From: Oscillospiraceae bacterium
GTDB lineage: Bacteria; Bacillota; Clostridia; Oscillospirales; Ruminococcaceae
DNA: 64,000 nt
Direction: 5' to 3'
NCBI GenBank assembly: GCA_015067315.1
Contig: SVMR01000005.1
Location: 51,554-115,553 of the forward strand
Shown here: piece by piece, positions 58,160-64,000 of the stretch
How positions within the stretch are numbered: position 1 is the first letter of the stretch
Layout of the letters: each line of letters starts with the position of its first letter
Translations under genes and position numbers: made by a program
Notes under the pieces: model-generated
Database searches by the model: none
Seen by the model: the letters and a program-made list of their open reading frames with translations, nothing else
What the model was told of the DNA's origin: nothing

Positions 58160-58284
58160 ATTTCTCGAATGCAAGAGTTATTATATCAAAACCTTTTGGG
58201 AATGTCAAGAACTTTTTTGAAATTTTTTGATTATTTTTTTAAAATCCGCCAAGAATCTTAAAAAACGGAAAGAAGTGAGGTTTT

Positions 58285-59877
58285 ATCGAAAAAAGAATCG
58301 TAAGTTTTCTTTGCCTTTTTATAGTAATAATCGGCGCGCTTCTTTTGCGGGTTGCAAAAATCGGGGCGGAGGAAATTTCGAAGGAAGCCGCCGCGATTCA
58401 AAGCAGAAAGGTTCTTGAACTTTCAAAAACAAGGGCGGGGATTTTTGACCGGAATCTTTCCCCGCTTGTGAACAAAAATCAGGAAAGGCGTATTCTTGTT
58501 TTCCCGGATATCCTTGATGTTTCCGCAATAAACGGCTTTTTCGACAGGGACAGCCTTGCGGAGATTTTTATGAAAAAGGAACCTTCCGTTCTTGATATCG
58601 GCGGGAAAATCGTTGAAGGAGAGGGGATTTTTAATTTTTCCTTTCCGGAAAGATATTCCGGAAAAACCCTTGCTTCCCATGCGGTCGGCTATTTAAGCGG
58701 CGGAAAGGGCGTTTCCGGCGCGGAACAGAGTTTTGATGAATTCCTTTCCGAAAACGGAAAAAGCTTTTCTGTAAGCTATTATACCGACGGAACGGGAAGG
58801 CTTCTTTCCGGGGAAGAAATTCTTCTTGAATCGGAGGAGGTTTTTGAAAAAAGCGGGGTCGTTCTGACCGTTGATTCGGAAATACAGAAAATTGCCGAAG
58901 AGGCTCTTTCGGAAGGGACGGAAAAAGGCGCGGCGGTTGTGATGAATATTGAAAACGGGGAGATTCTTGCTTCCGCTTCCGTTCCGGATTTTGAACCCGG
59001 GAAAATTTCGGAATATCTGGATTCGGAAAATTCGCCTTTTATAAACCGGGCTTTTTCCGCCTATTCCGTCGGTTCAACCTGGAAAATTCTTGTTGCGGCG
59101 GCGGCTCTCGAATCCGGAATTCCGCCGGAAAGAGCTTTTGAATGCACCGGGGAAATTGAAGTTGACGGAAGGATCTATAAATGCCATTGGGAAAACGGTC
59201 ACGGCGAAATCAATATGGAAAAGGCTCTCGAAATTTCATGCAACCCATATTTTATCAATCTTGCCCTTGAAACCGGCGGCGAAAAAATCCTTGAAACGGC
59301 AAAAAACCTCGGGTTCGGAAATCCTTCCTGCTTCGGGGAAAATTGGTTTTCCGCTTCGGGGAATCTTCCTTCGGAAGAGGAACTTCTTTCAAAAACCGTT
59401 CTTGCAAGCTTTGCTTTCGGGCAGGGAAAACTTCTCGCAACCCCGGTTCAGCTGGCGGTTCTTGCCTCCGCAATCGGAAACGGCGGATATGCCGTAACGC
59501 CGAAAATCGTTTTGGGAACTTTTGACAGAAACGGAATCTGGGAAGAAACTCCGGATTACAGCAAAAACCGGGTTATGAGCACAAAAACCGCGGAAACAAT
59601 AAAAAATATGATGATAAACGTTGTTGAAAACGGAAGCGGAAAAAACGCAAAACCGGAAGAAGGTTCCGCCGGCGGAAAAACCGCTTCCGCCCAGACCGGT
59701 CAGTTCGATAAGGACGGAAACGAAATTATCCATGCCTGGTTCGTCGGATTTTATCCGGCGGAAAAACCGGAATATGCGGTTGCGGTTCTTGCGGAGGGAA
59801 TGGATTCCGGCGGGGATTTTGCCGCCCCGATTTTCAAAAAAATCTGCGACGGAATCGAAATGTTAAATTATAATTAA
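58285..59877 (+). CDS. Class B penicillin-binding protein (transpeptidase); start codon uncertain (no ATG/GTG/TTG before 58345)
   Basis: SxxK motif VGSTWKILVAAAALE, GGKTASAQTGQF; TM anchor IVSFLCLFIVIIGALLLRV encoded from 58297. Confidence 0.85.
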   Translation: MEKRIVSFLCLFIVIIGALLLRVAKIGAEEISKEAAAIQSRKVLELSKTRAGIFDRNLSPLVNKNQERRILVFPDILDVSAINGFFDRDSLAEIFMKKEPSVLDIGGKIVEGEGIFNFSFPERYSGKTLASHAVGYLSGGKGVSGAEQSFDEFLSENGKSFSVSYYTDGTGRLLSGEEILLESEEVFEKSGVVLTVDSEIQKIAEEALSEGTEKGAAVVMNIENGEILASASVPDFEPGKISEYLDSENSPFINRAFSAYSVGSTWKILVAAAALESGIPPERAFECTGEIEVDGRIYKCHWENGHGEINMEKALEISCNPYFINLALETGGEKILETAKNLGFGNPSCFGENWFSASGNLPSEEELLSKTVLASFAFGQGKLLATPVQLAVLASAIGNGGYAVTPKIVLGTFDRNGIWEETPDYSKNRVMSTKTAETIKNMMINVVENGSGKNAKPEEGSAGGKTASAQTGQFDKDGNEIIHAWFVGFYPAEKPEYAVAVLAEGMDSGGDFAAPIFKKICDGIEMLNYN

Positions 59878-59961
59878 TTGTTATATTGCTACTTGCCTAA
59901 GAGGAAAAAATATGTTATTATTTAATATACAATATGATATTATCGGAAGAAGGCGTTTTCG

Positions 59962-60306
59962 ATGAATATTGTAACGGCAATCGAAACAATGCGGACGATT
60001 GTTGATGCTTATGATAAATTTGAAGCAAAAAAGCTTAAAATAAAAAGGAAAACAGAAAAAGTTCTGAAAGGTGGTAAAAATATGAAATTCGGTACTATTA
60101 TCGGAATTGTTGTCGGTGCTCTTGCGCTTATTGCTGCCGGTGCGGCTGCTGCTTATCTTATTGCAAAGAAAAAAGGCTGCCATTGCGAAGATTGCTGCGA
60201 TTGCTGCTGTGATGATGATCTTTTTGACGAATTCCCGGAAGAGGAAATTTGCTGCGACTGCGAAACTGTTGAAGAAGTTCCCGCAGAAGAAGATCTTAAA
60301 TTCTGA
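59962..60306 (+). CDS. Small single-TM protein with Cys/Asp/Glu-rich tail (alternative start 60082)
   Basis: MKFGTIIGIVVGALALIAAGAAAAYLIAKKKGCHCEDCCDCCCDDDLFDEFPEEEICCDCE; RBS AAAGGTGG before 60082. Confidence 0.7.
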   Translation: MNIVTAIETMRTIVDAYDKFEAKKLKIKRKTEKVLKGGKNMKFGTIIGIVVGALALIAAGAAAAYLIAKKKGCHCEDCCDCCCDDDLFDEFPEEEICCDCETVEEVPAEEDLKF

Positions 60307-60328
60307 TTTTCTTTGAAATAAAACAGGA

Positions 60329-60486
60329 TGACGGCGCGGATCTGCGCTTTGTCATGCGGCATATGGGTCCTGTGCGACAAAAAACCGTGAACCATGTCAG
60401 GCGGGGAACCGAGCAGCATTAAGCGGTCTTTTTGGGTGCCGCAGACAAATCTGTGTGCCGTGTGATAAAGCACATATCCGCGTTTT
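60329..60486 (+). ncRNA. ffs: Signal recognition particle RNA
   Basis: Conserved GTGAACCATGTCAGGCGGGGAACCGAGCAGCATTAAGCGG; flanks GCGGATCTGCGCTTTGTCATGCGGCA / TGCCGTGTGATAAAGCACATATCCGC pair; upstream of dnaX. Confidence 0.9.
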
Positions 60487-60495
60487 TTATATTGT

Positions 60496-60556
60496 CTCCC
60501 TTGTTCCAAAGGGAGGAAAACCGTTGCCGCAGGCGCGGCGAAAGGATTCCCCGAAA
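60496..60556. repeat. Short hairpin repeat
   Basis: TCTCCCTTGTTCCAAAGGGAGGAAAACCGTTGCCGCAGGCGCGGCGAAAGGATTCC; related to 42208/46243. Confidence 0.65.
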
Positions 60557-60589
60557 AAGAATCCTTAATGACCGAAAGGAGGAACTTAT

Positions 60590-62182
60590 ATGTATCAGGC
60601 GCTTTACAGAAAATACCGTCCGCGCTTTTTCCGTGACGTTGCGGGACAGGAACACATAACTTCCGTCCTTTCAAAAGAAGTTTCCGAAAAAACTTTCGGT
60701 CATGCCTATCTTTTCACCGGAAGCCGCGGAATAGGAAAAACAACCTGCGCGAAGATTCTTGCAAAAGCGGTAAACTGCCCTTATGAAAAAGAAGGCGAAC
60801 CCTGCGGCGAATGCGAAATCTGCCGCGGAATCGACGACGGTTCGCTTCTTGATATAACCGAAATGGACGCAGCTTCGAACAGAAATATCGACGATATCCG
60901 TGACCTTCGTTCCGAAGCGAATTTTACTCCCGCCGTTGCGAAATACCGCGTCTATATCATAGACGAAGCCCATATGCTCACAAAAGAAGCGGCGAACGCC
61001 CTTCTTAAAATAATGGAGGAACCTCCGGAACACGTTATATTCATTCTTGCGACAACGGAGGTCCACCGCCTTCCCGCGACGATTCTTTCCCGCTGCATGC
61101 GCTTCGATTACAGAAGAATGCCCCCGGAAGTTATTGCGGAAAGAGTTAAATTCGTCTGCAAAATGGAGCATATTGAAATTGAGGACGAAGGCGCGATGCT
61201 TATCGGAAAACTCGCCGACGGCGGAATGCGCGACGCGCTTTCGCTTCTTGATATCTGCCGTTCTTCCGACGAAGTTATAACCGCCGATACGGTCAGCAGA
61301 TGCGCCGGTCTTGCGGGCAGGGAATATCTTTTTGAACTCACCGACAAAATTGCGGAAAGGGATATTTCCGCCGTTCTTTCGGCGGTTGATAAGCTTTATG
61401 AAGGTTCCGCGGACGTTTCGAGAATCTGCGACGAACTTATAAACCATTTCCGGAATCTTATGATAGTTTCCTGCGCAAAGGATGCTTCCGCAATACTTAA
61501 AGTTATGCCGAACGAAATGCTCCGCATTGAAAAACAGGCAAAAGCTATTTCCCAGCCGGAAATTTTCCATGCGGTTTCCGTTTTGCAGGATACCCTTGTT
61601 AAAATGTCAAAAAGCGCTTCCAAGCGCCTTGAATTTGAACTTGCCCTCGTAAAGCTTTGTTCCCCGGCTTTGACCCAAAGCCAGGAAGCGCTTCTTGCAA
61701 GAATCGAAAAACTTGAAAAGGAAGTTGTTCTTCTTAAAGCAAGGGGAGCCGCTCCGGCGGTTCAGAATCTTCCCGCCGCCGAACCTGTTCCGAAGGCGGA
61801 ACCCCTTCCGGTTTATGAGGAAGTTCCGAAGGCGGAAACTGCTCCGGTTTTACAAAGCGGCGCTTCCGACCCGGAATTCCCGAATTGGGAAGACGTTGTT
61901 GAAATCATAAAAGGGAAAAACAGAATGCTCTATTCCTTTCTTGAAGGTTCAAAGGCATATCTTTCCGGAAAAAGGGTTCTTATAGATTCCCAGAACGATT
62001 TCTTCATTGATTATATGCAGAAAACCGACGACGCAAAGGAAGTTATCAAAAACGCCATAACCGAAGTTTGCGGAACCCGTTACGGAATCGGTCCTTATAA
62101 AAAAACAGAAAAAAAGCCCGAAGATGACCCTCTTGCCCTTCTTGCAAAAAGAGCGGCGGAAATGGGAATCGGCGAGCTTTGA
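60590..62182 (+). CDS. dnaX: DNA polymerase III subunit gamma/tau
   Basis: MYQALYRKYRPRFFRDVAGQEHITSVL, TGSRGIGKTTCAKILAKAVNC, IIDEAHMLTKEAANALLKIMEEPPEHVIFILATTE. Confidence 0.97.
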   Translation: MYQALYRKYRPRFFRDVAGQEHITSVLSKEVSEKTFGHAYLFTGSRGIGKTTCAKILAKAVNCPYEKEGEPCGECEICRGIDDGSLLDITEMDAASNRNIDDIRDLRSEANFTPAVAKYRVYIIDEAHMLTKEAANALLKIMEEPPEHVIFILATTEVHRLPATILSRCMRFDYRRMPPEVIAERVKFVCKMEHIEIEDEGAMLIGKLADGGMRDALSLLDICRSSDEVITADTVSRCAGLAGREYLFELTDKIAERDISAVLSAVDKLYEGSADVSRICDELINHFRNLMIVSCAKDASAILKVMPNEMLRIEKQAKAISQPEIFHAVSVLQDTLVKMSKSASKRLEFELALVKLCSPALTQSQEALLARIEKLEKEVVLLKARGAAPAVQNLPAAEPVPKAEPLPVYEEVPKAETAPVLQSGASDPEFPNWEDVVEIIKGKNRMLYSFLEGSKAYLSGKRVLIDSQNDFFIDYMQKTDDAKEVIKNAITEVCGTRYGIGPYKKTEKKPEDDPLALLAKRAAEMGIGEL

Positions 62183-62224
62183 TATAAAAACGACAAAAAA
62201 TCCGAAATCAGGAGGAATATAATA

Positions 62225-62572
62225 ATGAAAGCAAGACTTCCCCAGGGATACGGTGGCGGCCCTTCCAACATGCAGGGCATGATCAAACAGGCTCAGAAAA
62301 TGCAGGAACAGATGACCAATCTTCAGGCAGAGCTTGATGCAAAGGAATATGATTTTACCGTTGGCGGCGGAATGCTTACCATTCATATGAACGGTAAAAA
62401 AGAAATGACCGGAATTGAAATCAAACCGGAAGTTGTTGATCCGGACGATATCGAAATGCTCCAGGATCTTATTGTTGCGGGCGTTAATGAGGCGGTTTCC
62501 ACCATCGAAAAAAACAACTCCGAAGCAATGAACGCAATTACCGGAAGCATCAGCATCCCCGGAATGTTCTGA
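62225..62572 (+). CDS. ybaB: YbaB/EbfC nucleoid-associated protein
   Basis: MQGMIKQAQKMQEQMTNLQAELDAKEYDFTVGGGMLTI. Confidence 0.94.
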   Translation: MKARLPQGYGGGPSNMQGMIKQAQKMQEQMTNLQAELDAKEYDFTVGGGMLTIHMNGKKEMTGIEIKPEVVDPDDIEMLQDLIVAGVNEAVSTIEKNNSEAMNAITGSISIPGMF

Positions 62573-62578
62573 TAAATT

Positions 62579-63178
62579 ATGAACTACCGCGTACTTCCGC
62601 TTACCAAACTTACCGAACATTTTGCCCGCCTTCCGGGAATCGGCAAAAAAAGCGCCCAGCGCCTTGCTTTTCATATTCTCCGGATGCCGGAGGAGGAAGC
62701 AAAGGCTTTTGCCGAAGCGATTCTTGATGCAAGGGAAAAAATCGGTTACTGCGAAGTTTGCAAAAACATAACCGATGCACCGCGCTGCGCAATCTGCTGT
62801 GACGAAACAAGGGACAGAAGCACAATCTGCGTTGTTGAAGACCCGAGGGACGTTATCGCAATCGAGCGCACCAAGGAATATGACGGACTTTACCACGTTC
62901 TCGGCGGACTTATTTCCCCGATGGACGGAGTCGGTCCCGAAAGCCTTTTTATCAAGGAGCTTCTTGAAAGACTTTCCGACGGCGAAGTTAAGGAAGTTAT
63001 TATGGCAACAAACCCCACCGTTGAGGGCGAAGCGACCGCGATGTATATTTCCCGTCTGCTGAAACCTCTTGGGGTTATTGTTTCCCGCCTCGCTTACGGA
63101 ATTCCCGTTGGCGGAAACCTTGAATATGCGGACGAAGTCACCCTTTACCGCGCCATTGAAGGCAGAAACAGAATGTGA
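62579..63178 (+). CDS. recR: Recombination mediator RecR
   Basis: [17 protein letters not shown], Zn finger [17 protein letters not shown], Toprim domain. Confidence 0.97.
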   Translation: MNYRVLPLTKLTEHFARLPGIGKKSAQRLAFHILRMPEEEAKAFAEAILDAREKIGYCEVCKNITDAPRCAICCDETRDRSTICVVEDPRDVIAIERTKEYDGLYHVLGGLISPMDGVGPESLFIKELLERLSDGEVKEVIMATNPTVEGEATAMYISRLLKPLGVIVSRLAYGIPVGGNLEYADEVTLYRAIEGRNRM

Positions 63179-63336
63179 GCACGGGTGTTTTTTTGGATTT
63201 GAGCACGGTGCTCAAAGATGGATAGCTGAAAACACGGAGGGATTATCTGAGTTTATCAGGGATATCCCTCCTCAGTCTGCTTCGCAGACAGCTCCCCCTC
63301 TGGGGAGCTTTTATACAGGAAAGGAGGCGAAACGAA

Positions 63337-63804
63337 TTGGATAAAAAGGAAACAAGAAAAAGCATTGCGAACAACAAAAAAGCTTTTCACGATTATTTTG
63401 TTGACGATAAATATGAAGCCGGAATCGAGCTTTTCGGAACGGAAGTAAAAAGCATCCGCGCCGGACAGGTGAACCTTAAAGACAGTTGGTGTGACATCAA
63501 AAACGGCGAGATTTTCGTTCAGGGAATGCATATAAGTCCTTATGAAAAGGGCAATATCTTCAACAGGGATCCGCTTCGTGTTCGCCGGCTTTTAATGCAC
63601 AAGCGAGAGATCATGAAGCTTAACGCGGCGATTCAGCAGCAGGGGATGACCCTTGTTCCCCTTGAACTTTATTTCAGCGGTTCGAGAGTTAAGGTTGCTG
63701 TCGGACTTTGCCGGGGCAAAAAGCTTTATGACAAGCGCGACGACGCCGCAAAACGCGATATGCAGCGCGACATTGAGCGCCATTTGAAAGAACAGAGAAG
63801 ATAA
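63337..63804 (+). CDS. smpB: SsrA-binding protein SmpB
   Basis: [39 protein letters not shown]...LLMHKREI; next to ssrA. Confidence 0.96.
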   Translation: MDKKETRKSIANNKKAFHDYFVDDKYEAGIELFGTEVKSIRAGQVNLKDSWCDIKNGEIFVQGMHISPYEKGNIFNRDPLRVRRLLMHKREIMKLNAAIQQQGMTLVPLELYFSGSRVKVAVGLCRGKKLYDKRDDAAKRDMQRDIERHLKEQRR

Positions 63805-63840
63805 GCGCTTCTCCTTCGGGAGAAACCTTGCCTTATATAT

Positions 63841-64000
63841 GGGGGCGTAAAGGTTTCGACGGGGGTCTTGAAGCATGAATAGCGGGTAGATGCGCCCGGC
63901 CATCTATAAAACGGGTAAAAACAATAAACGCTAAATCTAACAGATTTGCTTTTGCTGCTTAATTAAGCAGCCGTTCTGCCGTTGAGTACCGCGGCTTCGG
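63841..64000 (+). ncRNA. ssrA: tmRNA, 5' part only (cut by window end)
   Basis: GGGGGCGTAAAGGTTTCGACGGGGGT 5' end; tag ORF GCTAAATCTAACAGATTTGCTTTTGCTGCTTAA. Confidence 0.92.

Noticed and set aside
57956-58261. ORF containing WCGKWDLNPYVKDTRPSNVPVCLFQHYRI
   Set aside because: Reads through tRNA-Leu in antisense; classic tRNA-derived false ORF.

Overview
The window looks like a contiguous chromosomal segment of a Clostridia-type Firmicute (probably Oscillospirales-like; inferred from gene content and synteny, not from a database search). It is mostly housekeeping and metabolic genes. Main blocks: MBOAT/DHHW O-acylation pair; iron alcohol dehydrogenase; queT with an apparent preQ1-I riboswitch; class B sortase; trimeric electron-bifurcating [FeFe] hydrogenase with a Rex-like operator; prfC; ackA and tmcAL (divergent); NifU/NifS; a HypA-like / 4Fe-4S / HypB cassette; gdpP-rplI-dnaB-tilS-hpt-ftsH; a sugar ABC transporter / FGGY kinase / class II aldolase / DeoR operon; tRNA-Leu; class B PBP; SRP RNA-dnaX-ybaB-recR-smpB-ssrA (ssrA cut by the window end). 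No CRISPR array, prophage or transposase gene was recognised. Intergenic space is unusually rich in modular hairpin repeats. Among these I see a ~39-bp mini-element sitting in the loops of two different hairpin repeats, in opposite orientations, with empty sites also present. I also see ~310-bp direct repeats flanking the HypA-like/FeS/HypB cassette. Other points for follow-up: a PBP whose membrane anchor lies upstream of any canonical start codon, a HEPN-like/CBS fusion, a duplicated tRNA 3' end next to a structured 200-bp region, and a recurrent TGAGCAC/GTGCTCA word.
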